The notes under the pieces are model-generated. The model saw only the letters and a program-made list of their open reading frames with translations, did not search any database and was not told the origin of the DNA. A stretch of 64,000 bases of DNA from Streptomyces sp. Root1304 (GTDB lineage Bacteria; Actinomycetota; Actinomycetes; Streptomycetales; Streptomycetaceae): assembly GCF_001426405.1 (NCBI RefSeq), contig NZ_LMEP01000002.1, positions 347,335 to 411,334 of the forward strand. Reading direction: 5' to 3'. Position 1 is the first letter of the stretch, and the number at the start of each line of letters is the position of its first letter. Shown here one piece after another: positions 26,173-34,452 of the stretch. The position numbers and the translations under genes were made by a program.

Positions 26173-26789
26173 TCAGACGTTCCGGGTGCGCGGATCGCGG
26201 CCCGTGGTCGCGAGCAGCCGCTCGAACGCGGTGGCGTCGGCGGGCGGCTCGACGGCCTCCCCGAAGACACCGGCCTGACGGGCCATGGGCGCCATCCGCT
26301 CCACCTCCTCGGCCAGCCCGGCGACCACCGCCGGGTCGGGCTCGAAGCTCCGCCCGGTGGCACGGGCCAGGTCCCAGGCGTGCACGGTCAGGTCGAGCAG
26401 CACCATGGAGCCGACGGTCCGCGCGGGCAGGCCGAGGGACCCCGAGGTGCCCTCCTCGGCACCGGGCGCGGACCAGGCCTCGGCGAGCTTCCCCGTCTCG
26501 TCCTCGAAGCGCTCGCGCCAGCCGGCCTCGGCGAGCCGGCCTCGGCGAGCCGGTCCGGGGTGTCGGAGAAGTCGGCCGAGCGCTTCGCGGCGAGGTCCTG
26601 GAAGCTCACGACCACGGCGAAGAGATGGTTCAGCAGGGCGCGCACGTCGTACTCGGCGCAGGGCGTGGGCGCGCCGAGCGCACTGTCGGGGGTGTCCCTG
26701 ACCAGGGGCGCGGCATGTGCGGCGGCACTGCGGAGCAGATCACCGACGGGAAGCGGGGACCCGCTCGTCGGAGTCGTGGGGGACGTCAT
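26173..26789 (-). pseudogene. TIGR03086-type (mycothiol-dependent fold) gene frameshifted by a 14-bp duplication
   Basis: The N-terminal part (MTSPTTPTSGSPLPVGDLLR to FSDTPDRLAEAG) and C-terminal part (MVLLDLTVHAWDLARATGRS to TGRDPRTRNV) are in different frames. Removing one of two identical 14-bp copies at 26521-26548 restores one frame reading AEAGWRERFEDETGKLAEAW through GLPARTVGSMVLLDL. The restored protein would be about 200 residues, with the N-terminal helix (ALLNHLFAVVV) and LTVHAWDLARATG motif of DinB/maleylpyruvate-isomerase-like TIGR03086 proteins. As sequenced it is broken. Could be reversible by slippage. Confidence 0.9.
26521..26548. repeat. Perfect 14-bp tandem duplication
   Basis: The unit gccggcctcggcga occurs at 26521-26534 and again at 26535-26548, followed by gccgg. 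It sits in the TIGR03086-type gene and shifts its reading frame by two bases. Confidence 0.97.
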
Positions 26790-26923
26790 GGGGCGAGGTT
26801 AGGGGAGCATGCCCGCCCACGCCTTGAAGAAACACGACAGGCCGGGAAGCCGCTCCGGCCGAGTGTGCGTGCCAGGCGTCGCGGGCCGGGCGGGACTTTC
26901 CGGACACGCCCTAGCATCGGAGG

Positions 26924-27844
26924 ATGTCCGACTCCGCACCGCGCAAGGACACCCGGGGCATCGTCGACCCCGCCGAGCTGCTCTCCCGCGTCCGCTTCCG
27001 CCGCCACGCCCCGGCGCCGGAACTGCGGGCCTACCTGGAGCACTACTGGCTGATCGACTGGGACCTGGAGGAGCCGTACGCGAGCCATCTCGTCCCGCAC
27101 CCTTCGGTGAACATCGTCTTCCAGCGGTACGGACCGCTCGGCGCGCCGGCCGCCGCCACGCGCGCGTCCGCCGAGGTCTCCGGGATCGGGCTCGGCCTCT
27201 TCACGCAGAAGCTGGAGGAGTCGGGCCGGGTCTGCGGGGTGCAGTTCCGCCCCGGCGGCTTCCGCCCGTTCGCGCCCGCGTGGCCGGTGTCGGCGTGGAC
27301 GGGCCGCAGGGTCCCTCTGACCGAGGTCTTCCCGGACGCGGGGACGGGCGGGGGTACGGGCTCCGACGGGGGTGCGGGCACGGTCTCCGGCACCGTCGCG
27401 GCCGTGGCCGCGGACACCCTGACCGACGTCCTCTCCCCCGACACCGACCACGCGCGCGTGGCGGCGCTCGACGCGTTCCTCCTGGCCCGCGGCCCCGCCC
27501 CCGATCCGGCCGCCGACCAGGCCATGGAGCTCGTCGACCTGGTCCGCACGGACCGCACGGTCCGCAGGGTGTCCCAACTGGCCGCCGCGACCGGCCTGTC
27601 GGCACGCTCGCTCCAGCGCCTGTTCTCGTCCCACGTCGGCGTGGGCCCCAAGTGGGTGATCCTGCGCTACCGCATCCACGAGGCCCTGGAGCGCGCCGAG
27701 GCCGCCGATACGGCCGGTGACCTGGACTGGGCCGGCCTCGCGGCGGAGCTGGGCTACAGCGACCAGGCCCATCTCGTACGGGACTTCACCACGACGATCG
27801 GGGCGTCGCCGACGGCGTACGCCCGGGGACTGTCGGCCCCCTGA
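26924..27844 (+). CDS. AraC-family transcriptional regulator
   Basis: A 306-residue regulator. The N-terminal domain (about residues 20-200; LVPHPSVNIVFQRYGPLG) is a sensing domain of the DUF6597 type, and the C-terminus holds the AraC double HTH (RVSQLAAATGLSARSLQRLF, then ELGYSDQAHLVRDFTTTIGA). ATG 26924 has TAGCAT exactly six bases upstream of the CGGAGG, so a leaderless transcript is likely. Effector and targets unknown. It lies 15 nt upstream of a GNAT gene. Confidence 0.92.
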   Translation: MSDSAPRKDTRGIVDPAELLSRVRFRRHAPAPELRAYLEHYWLIDWDLEEPYASHLVPHPSVNIVFQRYGPLGAPAAATRASAEVSGIGLGLFTQKLEESGRVCGVQFRPGGFRPFAPAWPVSAWTGRRVPLTEVFPDAGTGGGTGSDGGAGTVSGTVAAVAADTLTDVLSPDTDHARVAALDAFLLARGPAPDPAADQAMELVDLVRTDRTVRRVSQLAAATGLSARSLQRLFSSHVGVGPKWVILRYRIHEALERAEAADTAGDLDWAGLAAELGYSDQAHLVRDFTTTIGASPTAYARGLSAP

Positions 27845-27858
27845 CCTACCGTACGGAG

Positions 27859-28422
27859 ATGGACAACGACACCTCACCGGTACGGCTCGAAGCGTGGTCC
27901 GAGGGCGACGGCGGTCTGCTGAACGCCCTGAACGCCCCGGAGCTGACGGAGCACCTCGGCGGCCCGGAGACCGAGGAGCAGCTCGTCCGGCGCCACCGGA
28001 AGTACCTGGGCATGAGCGCGGACGACGTCGGCGCCGGGCGGATGTTCCGGATCGTGCTGCTGCCGGAGGAGGCCGTGGTGGGCAGCATCGGCTTCTGGGT
28101 GCGGACGGGGGACGCCGAACCGACGTACGAGACCGGGTGGGCGGCGCTGCCGGGCTTCCAGGGCCGGGGGGTCGCGACGGCCGCCACCCGCGCGGTGGCC
28201 GCGGCGGCCCGGCGGGCGGGCCGGTACCGCTTCCTGCACGCGTACCCGTCGACGGACAACACCGCGTCGAACGCGGTGTGCCGCAAGGCGGGGTTCGAGC
28301 TGCTCGGCGAGCGTGACTTCGAGTACCCGCCGGGGCGCCCGATGCGCTGCAACGACTGGCGCCTGGACCTGACGGGACCGGCTGCGGACTCGGCTGCGGA
28401 ACCGGCCCAGGAACCGGCCTAG
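27859..28422 (+). CDS. GNAT-family N-acetyltransferase
   Basis: A 187-residue acetyltransferase. The acetyl-CoA loop is PGFQGRGVATAATRAV (Q/RxxGxG/A), followed by the core strand around RFLHAYPSTDNTASNAVCRK, which is typical of RimJ/RimL-like members. Substrate unknown. TACCGT lies six bases upstream of the ATG's ACGGAG. Its TAG shares the palindromic CTAG with the stop of the convergent GNAT gene. Confidence 0.88.
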   Translation: MDNDTSPVRLEAWSEGDGGLLNALNAPELTEHLGGPETEEQLVRRHRKYLGMSADDVGAGRMFRIVLLPEEAVVGSIGFWVRTGDAEPTYETGWAALPGFQGRGVATAATRAVAAAARRAGRYRFLHAYPSTDNTASNAVCRKAGFELLGERDFEYPPGRPMRCNDWRLDLTGPAADSAAEPAQEPA

Positions 28423-28868
28423 GAGGGTTCTTCGGGCGCGGTGAGCGGCCGGGAGAAGTGGAAGGCCACGATGTCGAAGCGCTCGCGCAGATAGAAGCGG
28501 TGGGCCCCGGTGCGATGGGTGCCGGAGTCCAGTTCGAGCTCGTGGCAGCCGGCGGCGCGGGCGTGCGCGTCCAGATGGGCGACGAGTGCGTGGCCGACGC
28601 CGGCGGAGCGGCTGGCGGCGGCGGTCACGAGGTCGTCGACGTAGAGATTGCGCAGGGTGCTGGTGTTGTTGACGATCCGCCAGCCGGCCGCGCCGACGCA
28701 GCGCCCGTCGTCCGCGTAGGCGGCGCTGAACCGCAGCCCCTGCGGGTGCCCGGCCTCGTACACCCCGCGGAAGAGTTCCGGGGTGAGGTGGGGGCGGAGT
28801 TCGGAGAGGACCGGCAGGAGGTCGCTCTCCAGCCGGGGATCGCCCGGCTCGAGGTCGATGATCTTCAT
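28419..28868 (-). CDS. GNAT-family N-acetyltransferase
   Basis: A 149-residue acetyltransferase. The acetyl-CoA loop is RSAGVGHALVAHLDAHARAA and the C-terminal part CHELELDSGTHRTGAHRFYL matches the family's end. Convergent with the other GNAT gene, with which it shares the stop CTAG. ATG at 28866-28868. Substrate unknown. Confidence 0.88.
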   Translation of the reverse strand: MKIIDLEPGDPRLESDLLPVLSELRPHLTPELFRGVYEAGHPQGLRFSAAYADDGRCVGAAGWRIVNNTSTLRNLYVDDLVTAAASRSAGVGHALVAHLDAHARAAGCHELELDSGTHRTGAHRFYLRERFDIVAFHFSRPLTAPEEPS

Positions 28869-29005
28869 GGCGGGACCGTACCTCAGGGTTTTGTCGGGGT
28901 TGACGCACCGTGCGCCACCCTGGATATTTATCTGCGTGGCGCAGATGATGCGCTGCGCAGCGGAATCCGTCTGCCGCTGCATCCACCTCCGGAAGGACAG
29001 CTCCC

Positions 29006-29857
29006 ATGACCGTTCTCGTCACCGGCAGCCGCGGCCGCGTCGCCTCCACCCTGCTCGGACTGCTCGACGCCGCGGGCGTCAAGGCCAGAGCCGGCTCCAA
29101 GAACCCGGCGGACCTCTCGCCACCGCCCGGGGTGGACACCGTGCGCTGCGACCTCGCCGACCCGGCCACCTTCGACGCCGCACTGGACGGCGCCGACTCC
29201 GTCTTCCTCTATGCCGAGGCCACCCACGCCGAGGCCTTCGCCGACCGGGCCCGCGCCGCCGGCGTCGAGCACGTCGTCCTCCTCTCCTCCAGCTCCGTCC
29301 TCGCCCCGGACGCCGAGGAGAACCCGATCGCCGCCTCCCACCTCGCGGCCGAGCGCGCCCTCTCCGCCGCCGCGGACGCCGGGGCCTTCCGGGCCACCCA
29401 TCTCCGGCCGGGCGCGTTCGCCACCAACACCCTGCAGTGGGTCCATTCGCTCCGGAACGGACAGGGCCCCGCCCTGCCCCACCCCGGCACGTACGGGGAC
29501 CCGATCCACGAGCGCGATGTCGCCGAAGCCGCCTTCGCGGTGCTCACCGAGCCCCGGCTGCGGGGTTCCTCGTATCTGCTGACGGGCCCCGAGTCGCTGA
29601 CCTTCGTCGAGCAGCTGGCGGTCCTCGCCGAGGTGACGGGACGGCCCGCTCCCCACACCGTGGTGACACCCGAGCAGTGGAAGGAATCCGTCGCCGCCTA
29701 CATGCCGGAGACCTTCGCCGACGCCCTGCTGTCCTACTGGGCCGCGCACGACGGCCGGCCGACGCCCGTGACCCGCACCGTCGAGGAACTCACCGGCCAC
29801 CCGGCCCGCACCTTCGCCCAGTGGATCACCGACCACGAGGAGGCCTTCCGCCCCTGA
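29006..29857 (+). CDS. NAD(P)-binding NmrA-like short-chain dehydrogenase
   Basis: A 283-residue Rossmann protein. VLVTGSRGRVASTLLGLLDA provides the dinucleotide loop. It continues as NmrA/quinone-oxidoreductase-like proteins do (VFLYAEATHAEAFADRA; HVVLLSSSSVLAPDAEENPI), and lacks a clear YxxxK dyad, so it may be a sensor or atypical reductase. The ATG follows GGAAGGACAGCTCCC. Confidence 0.85.
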   Translation: MTVLVTGSRGRVASTLLGLLDAAGVKARAGSKNPADLSPPPGVDTVRCDLADPATFDAALDGADSVFLYAEATHAEAFADRARAAGVEHVVLLSSSSVLAPDAEENPIAASHLAAERALSAAADAGAFRATHLRPGAFATNTLQWVHSLRNGQGPALPHPGTYGDPIHERDVAEAAFAVLTEPRLRGSSYLLTGPESLTFVEQLAVLAEVTGRPAPHTVVTPEQWKESVAAYMPETFADALLSYWAAHDGRPTPVTRTVEELTGHPARTFAQWITDHEEAFRP

Positions 29858-30042
29858 CCACACCCCCACCGCCGGCCCTCCACCGCACCGGGGCTCGGGC
29901 CCCGGGACCCAGGACCACCGGGACCCGGACCCCACCCCTCACCGCTCCCTCACCGCTCCCGCTCCGGCCCGTCGCCGCCCCGCCGTTCCACCCGCGACGA
30001 ATTCCCTGGCCGCCCCTCCCGCCCCGGTGCCATCCTGTCCCC

Positions 30043-30780
30043 GTGAACGGACCGGAGATCCACATCAGTTTCGCCCCCGGCCTGGGCCTGTTCGTCGCGG
30101 CGGACCGCCGCTCGGGCACGACGCCCCTGACCACCGACGGCACGTCCTCGCTCGGCCATGTCGTGGAGTCCCTCGGTGTGCCGCTGACCGAGGCCGGGCG
30201 GCTCCTGGTCGACGGGCGGCCCGTCGACGCCTCGCACGTCCCGGCGGCGGGCGAGAGGGTCGAGGTGGAGGGCGTCGTCCGCCCGCAGCCGGTGCCGGGC
30301 GCCCCTCTCCGGTTCCTGCTCGACGTGCACCTCGGCACGCTGGCCAGGCGACTGCGCCTGCTCGGGGTCGACGCGGCGTACGAGAGCGAGGACATCGGCG
30401 ACCCCGCCCTCGCCGCGCTCTCGGCCCGGGACCGGCGCGTGATGCTCTCGCGGGACCGCGGACTGCTGCGCCGCCGCGAACTGTGGGCGGGCGCCTACGT
30501 CTACAGCGACCGGCCGGAGGACCAGCTCCGGGACGTCCTGGAGCGCTTCGCACCGGCGCTGGCGCCCTGGACGCGCTGCACCGCGTGCAACGGGGAGCTG
30601 AGCGGCGCCGACAAGGACGCGGTGCGTGAGCGCCTGGAGCAGGGCACCGAGAAGACGTACGACGTGTTCGCCGAATGCGTCGAGTGCGGCCGGGTCTACT
30701 GGCGCGGTGCGCACCACCACCGCCTGGAGGCGATCGTCTCCGACGCGGTACGGGAGTTCGGCGGCGCCACGGCCGACTGA
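30043..30780 (+). CDS. Mut7-C RNase-domain protein with ubiquitin-like N-terminus
   Basis: A 245-residue protein. The first about 90 residues form a Mut7-C ubiquitin-like fold (VESLGVPLTEAGRLLVDGRP). The Mut7-C RNase region (PIN-like) follows at RFLLDVHLGTLARRLRLLG and RRVMLSRDRGLLRRRELWAG, with acidic residues of a PIN fold. A zinc ribbon ends it (CTACNGELSGAD, CVECGRVYWRG). These bacterial proteins are thought to cleave RNA, but no substrate is known. Start GTG 30043 chosen because the reading frame upstream lacks conservation. Confidence 0.88.
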   Translation: MNGPEIHISFAPGLGLFVAADRRSGTTPLTTDGTSSLGHVVESLGVPLTEAGRLLVDGRPVDASHVPAAGERVEVEGVVRPQPVPGAPLRFLLDVHLGTLARRLRLLGVDAAYESEDIGDPALAALSARDRRVMLSRDRGLLRRRELWAGAYVYSDRPEDQLRDVLERFAPALAPWTRCTACNGELSGADKDAVRERLEQGTEKTYDVFAECVECGRVYWRGAHHHRLEAIVSDAVREFGGATAD

Positions 30781-30852
30781 CGGGGCGGACGGGGGCGAAG
30801 CCCGGGACGACGACTGGCCGGCCGCCGGTCGGTCGGTCGGGGCTGCCGCCCG

Positions 30853-31338
30853 TCAGTCGAGGTCGCCGCCGCGCAGGCGCTCGATCTGCGCGGCGCTGAC
30901 CTCCACGGTCCGCCGCATATGGGCGATGAGCAGGGCGAGCTCGGCGTCGCTGTAGACGTCGAACATCGTGCCCCAGGTGCCGTTGAGCTTGCGCCACAGG
31001 GCGCCGAGCTCCGCGATCCGCTCGGGCACGAGCGCGACCAGGACCCGGCGCCGGTCCTCGGTGTCGCGTTCGCGGGTCACGTAGCCGGACCGTTCGAGGC
31101 GGTCGACGAGACGGGTGGCCGAGCCCGTGGTGAGACCGGTCAGCTCGGCGACGCGGCCGGTGGTCACCGGCGCCTCCTCCAGGCTGAGCAGGTTCAGGCA
31201 CTGCACATCCGTCGGATGGAGCCCCAAGTGGTCGGCGACGGCCTGGTTGAACAGGGCGTACGCGGCCATGTAGCGGCGGGCCTCCCCGAACAGCTCGGTC
31301 ATCAGGGTGGTGCGCCGGGCGGAACTCTTCTGCGGCAT
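30853..31338 (-). CDS. MarR-family transcriptional regulator
   Basis: A 161-residue winged-HTH regulator. The recognition helix region is TTGRVAELTGLTTGSATRLV, then DRLERSGYVTRERDTEDRRR is the wing. The ATG at 31336-31338 has TACAAT, a near-perfect -10, six bases upstream, so a leaderless transcript is likely. Neighbour to a TetR gene; possible target is its own promoter. Effector unknown. Confidence 0.9.
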   Translation of the reverse strand: MPQKSSARRTTLMTELFGEARRYMAAYALFNQAVADHLGLHPTDVQCLNLLSLEEAPVTTGRVAELTGLTTGSATRLVDRLERSGYVTRERDTEDRRRVLVALVPERIAELGALWRKLNGTWGTMFDVYSDAELALLIAHMRRTVEVSAAQIERLRGGDLD

Positions 31339-31361
31339 GCAGAGATTGTACGAACCAGACT

Positions 31362-31922
31362 CTAGGGCGCCTCGGCGGTGAGGTAGCGCTGCACGGTCGG
31401 GCCGAGCCAGGCCACGATGTCCTCGGGGGACATCTCGACGGCGGGCGGGAGCCGCAGCACATAGCGGGTGAGCGCCATGCCGAGGATCTGGGAGGCGACG
31501 AGCGCGGCCCGCTGCGGGGCCTCCGCCGGGTCCGGGCAGACGCCCCGGGTCACGGGCCCGAGCTGCTGGGCGAAGATCTCCTGCATCCGCTCGGCCCCGG
31601 CCGCGTTGGTGACGCCGACCCGCAGCATCCCGGTGAGGACCTCGTCCCGTTCCCAGCGCTCGATGAAGTGGGTGACCAAGACGGCGCCGATGTGCCGCGC
31701 GGGCAGCGAGCCCAGTTCGGGCAGGCCGATGTCGATCTGGGAGGCGGCGGCGAACAGGCCCTCCTTGTTGCCGTAGTAGCGCATGACCATCGACGGATCG
31801 ATCCCGGCGTCCCGGGCGATGGCCCGGATCGTGGCGCGGTCGTATCCGTCGGAGGCGAAACGCTCACGGGCGGCTTCCAGGATGGCGGCCCTGGTGGCGT
31901 CGGAGCGGCGGGCGGTCGTCAT
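31362..31922 (-). CDS. TetR-family repressor, divergent from FAD monooxygenase
   Basis: A 186-residue TetR regulator. N-terminal HTH: RATIRAIARDAGIDPSMVMR, followed by YYGNKEGLF. The C-terminal ligand domain is not informative. It diverges from a FAD-dependent monooxygenase, and the intergenic region has three CAACAnnnGTTG palindromes (see 31923-32037), so it probably represses both. TACAGT lies seven bases upstream of its ATG, within the operator region. Confidence 0.92.
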   Translation of the reverse strand: MTTARRSDATRAAILEAARERFASDGYDRATIRAIARDAGIDPSMVMRYYGNKEGLFAAASQIDIGLPELGSLPARHIGAVLVTHFIERWERDEVLTGMLRVGVTNAAGAERMQEIFAQQLGPVTRGVCPDPAEAPQRAALVASQILGMALTRYVLRLPPAVEMSPEDIVAWLGPTVQRYLTAEAP

Positions 31923-32037
31923 GTCAACGACTGTAGGCCAACAGCCGTTGACATTCCATTCGGGCCGCCCCTACAGTTGCCAACAAGCGTTGACCAACAG
32001 ATGTTGGCCAACGATCGTGGGCACCCTGGAGGCAGCC
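31923..32037. promoter_or_regulatory. Divergent promoters with three operator-like palindromes
   Basis: Three copies of a CAACAnnnGTTG palindrome occur at 31939-31950 (caacagccgttg), 31981-31992 (caacaagcgttg) and 31995-32006 (caacagatgttg); the third extends to perfect arms CCAACA/TGTTGG. On the + strand TTGACA (31948-31953) and TACAGT (31972-31977), 18 bp apart, form a promoter for the monooxygenase; site 1 covers the -35 and sites 2-3 cover the start region. On the - strand TACAGT (31930-31935) lies seven bases from the TetR ATG. Confidence 0.8.
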
Positions 32038-33462
32038 ATGAGCACCACGAAGAAGACGGACACCGACGTACTCGTCGTCGGCGCGGGCCCCACCGGCCTG
32101 CTCCTCGCCGGCGACCTCGCCACCGCCGGCATCGACGTCACCCTGGTCGAGCGCCGCCCGCAGGGCCTCAGCAACATGACCCGCGCCTTCGGCGTCCACG
32201 CCCGCACCCTGGAGCAGCTCGACGCCCGCGGCCTCGCGGACGAACTCCTCACCACCGGCACCACCCTGGACCGCGCCCGCCTCTTCGGCGCCCTCGACCT
32301 CGACCTCACCCGGCTTCCCAGCCGCTTCAACCACCTGCTCGTCACCCCGCAGTACGAGGTCGAGCGCCTCCTGGAGCGCCGCGCGGTGTCCGCCGGAGTC
32401 ACCTTCCGGTACGGGACGGAGCTGCGCGGACTGCGCCAGGACGCCGACACCGTCACCGCGGAGCTGACCGGCCCCGACGGGGACCCGCTCACCCTCACCG
32501 CCCGCCACCTGGCCGGCACGGACGGGGTCCGCAGCGCCGTCCGCACCGCCCTCGGCCTGCCCTTCCCCGGCGGCTCCGTGATCCGCTCCCTCGTCCTCGC
32601 CGACGTCCGCCTGGCCGAGGAGCCCGCCGAGTCGTTCACCGTCAGCGGCTCCGGCGACACCTTCGCCTTCCTCGCCCCCTTCGGCGACGGCTGGTACCGG
32701 GTGATGGGCTGGAGCCGCACCCGCCAGGTCGCCGACAGCGAACCCGTCGACCTCGACGAGGTCCGCGAGATCGCCCGCCGCGCCTTCGGCACCGACCACG
32801 GCATGCACGACCCGCGCTGGATCTCCCGCTTCCACAGCGACGAGCGCCAGGCCCCCGCCTACCGCGTCGGCCGGGTCTTCCTCGCCGGAGACGCCGCCCA
32901 CGTCCACTCCCCCGCCGGCGGCCAGGGCATGAACACCGGCCTCCAGGACGCCGCCAACCTCTCCTGGAAACTCACCGCCGTCCTGCGCGGCGACGCCCCC
33001 GACCCCGAGGCCCTCCTCGACAGCTACCAGTCCGAACGGCACCCGGTCGGCGCCATGGTGCTGCGCAGCAGCGGCGCGATCGTGCGCCTCGCGATGGCCC
33101 ACACCCCACTCACCCGCGCGGCCCGCACCCTCGTCGCCCGCCTCCTCGGCGCGATCCGGCCCGCCTCCGCCCGCGCCCTGGGCATGATCAGCGGCCTCGG
33201 CATCGCCTACGCACCCCCGGCCGGCGCCACCCGCCCCGCGGGGCGCCGCGCACCGGACGCCCGACTGCGCGAGGGCCGGCTCTACGAACTGCTGCGCCGG
33301 GGCGAGTTCGTCCTCATCGCCCCGGAGGGCGAGCCACCGGCCCTGCCGGAGACCGCCCCGGTCACCCCCGGACACCTCGTACGGGCGACCTGGAGGGATC
33401 CGGCACGACGGACGGCGGTACTGGTCCGCCCCGACGGCTACGTCCAGTGGACGAGCCGATGA
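32038..33462 (+). CDS. FAD-dependent aromatic monooxygenase (class A hydroxylase-like)
   Basis: A 474-residue flavin monooxygenase. FAD motif VLVVGAGPTGLLLAGDL at the N-terminus, the DG motif HLAGTDGVRSAVRTALG, and the GD motif VFLAGDAAHVHSPAGGQGMN are in the right order for PHBH/RdmE-type aromatic hydroxylases. It would hydroxylate an aromatic compound using NAD(P)H and O2. The divergent TetR and three palindromes suggest it is induced by its substrate. ATG 32038 follows GGAGGCAGCC. Confidence 0.93.
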   Translation: MSTTKKTDTDVLVVGAGPTGLLLAGDLATAGIDVTLVERRPQGLSNMTRAFGVHARTLEQLDARGLADELLTTGTTLDRARLFGALDLDLTRLPSRFNHLLVTPQYEVERLLERRAVSAGVTFRYGTELRGLRQDADTVTAELTGPDGDPLTLTARHLAGTDGVRSAVRTALGLPFPGGSVIRSLVLADVRLAEEPAESFTVSGSGDTFAFLAPFGDGWYRVMGWSRTRQVADSEPVDLDEVREIARRAFGTDHGMHDPRWISRFHSDERQAPAYRVGRVFLAGDAAHVHSPAGGQGMNTGLQDAANLSWKLTAVLRGDAPDPEALLDSYQSERHPVGAMVLRSSGAIVRLAMAHTPLTRAARTLVARLLGAIRPASARALGMISGLGIAYAPPAGATRPAGRRAPDARLREGRLYELLRRGEFVLIAPEGEPPALPETAPVTPGHLVRATWRDPARRTAVLVRPDGYVQWTSR

Positions 33463-33490
33463 GCACCCGACCCGACCGCCCCCTCGGGCG

Positions 33491-33964
33491 TCAGAAGACG
33501 TACGGGTCGCCGGTGGCCAGCACGAGGACGCGGTGCCGGTCGTTCCTCGGATTCCGGTCGGTCACCCCGTCCCGCCAGGCGGTGGAGATCTCCACGGTCA
33601 GCTCGTCCGGGAGACCCGCGGTCCGCAGGCCGAGCGCCAGCTCACCGACACCCCCCGCGGCCGACAGCTCGCCCGTCCGGCAGGACACCACCCGGTCACT
33701 GCTCCAGAGACAGGCCGGCGGCAGCTCCTGGCCGCCCGCCATCGGCTCGGAGAAGGCCAGCCGAACGGTCGCCTCGGGGACATCGGCGGGGCCGAGGTTC
33801 TCACTGACCAGCCAGACGCCGACCCGCCCGTCCCAGAGGGAGACATGACCGTGATGGGCCAGATCCGCCTCGGGCCCGGCCACCGGCCCCACGGCACCGG
33901 CACCCGTACCCGCGCCCATCACCACGACGGCCGCGAGAACGACCCCAAGCACACCCTTCCGCAT
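33491..33964 (-). CDS. Exported protein of unknown function
   Basis: About 157 residues. A hydrophobic segment at the N-terminus (VLGVVLAAVVVMGAGTGAGA) is a Sec signal. The mature part resembles a beta-rich Ig-like module (WLVSENLGPADVPEATVRLA) and has two Cys (ACLWSSDRVVSC) likely disulfide-bonded. Start is MRKG at 33964 or MCVMRKG at 33973; upstream sequence offers no clear Shine-Dalgarno. It converges with the monooxygenase gene. Confidence 0.65.
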   Translation of the reverse strand: MRKGVLGVVLAAVVVMGAGTGAGAVGPVAGPEADLAHHGHVSLWDGRVGVWLVSENLGPADVPEATVRLAFSEPMAGGQELPPACLWSSDRVVSCRTGELSAAGGVGELALGLRTAGLPDELTVEISTAWRDGVTDRNPRNDRHRVLVLATGDPYVF

Positions 33965-34048
33965 TACACACATAGGCCCAAAATACCCACAGATCATCCC
34001 ATCTTCTGACAATCGGTCAGCCAGCGTGTCTCATGGGACGCTGCCCTC

Positions 34049-34384
34049 ATGGTCACCGCCCGATCCCTCACCCTCTTCGTCCTCGCCGCACTCTTCGAGA
34101 TCGGCGGCGCCTGGCTCGTCTGGCAGGGCGTCCGCGAGCACCGGGGCTGGATCTGGATCGGCGGCGGAGTCCTCGCCCTCGGCGTCTACGGCCTCGTCGC
34201 CACTCTCCAGCCCGACGCCGAGTTCGGCCGCGTCCTCGCGGCCTACGGAGGAGTGTTCGTCGCCGGATCCCTCGCCTGGGGCATGGTCGCCGACGGCTAC
34301 CGCCCCGACCGCTGGGACGTCATCGGCGCACTCGTCTGCCTCGCCGGGATGGCCCTGATCATGTACGCCCCGCGAGGCCGCTGA
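34049..34384 (+). CDS. YnfA/UPF0060-family membrane protein
   Basis: A 111-residue, four-helix membrane protein. [20 protein letters not shown] is the family's N-terminal signature, and [20 protein letters not shown] plus [20 protein letters not shown] are the later helices. YnfA proteins are small SMR-like exporters of unclear substrate. ATG 34049. Confidence 0.92.
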   Translation: MVTARSLTLFVLAALFEIGGAWLVWQGVREHRGWIWIGGGVLALGVYGLVATLQPDAEFGRVLAAYGGVFVAGSLAWGMVADGYRPDRWDVIGALVCLAGMALIMYAPRGR

Positions 34385-34452
34385 CCGGCCTCCCGCCCTA
34401 TCCTGACCGGGCGATCGACGTAATCGACCACCTGCGCGAGGAGCACCACGTC

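Noticed and set aside
29858..30042. Possible gene in this gap
   Set aside because: Only short Pro/Thr-rich text in several frames; no start with a ribosome site and no conserved block.
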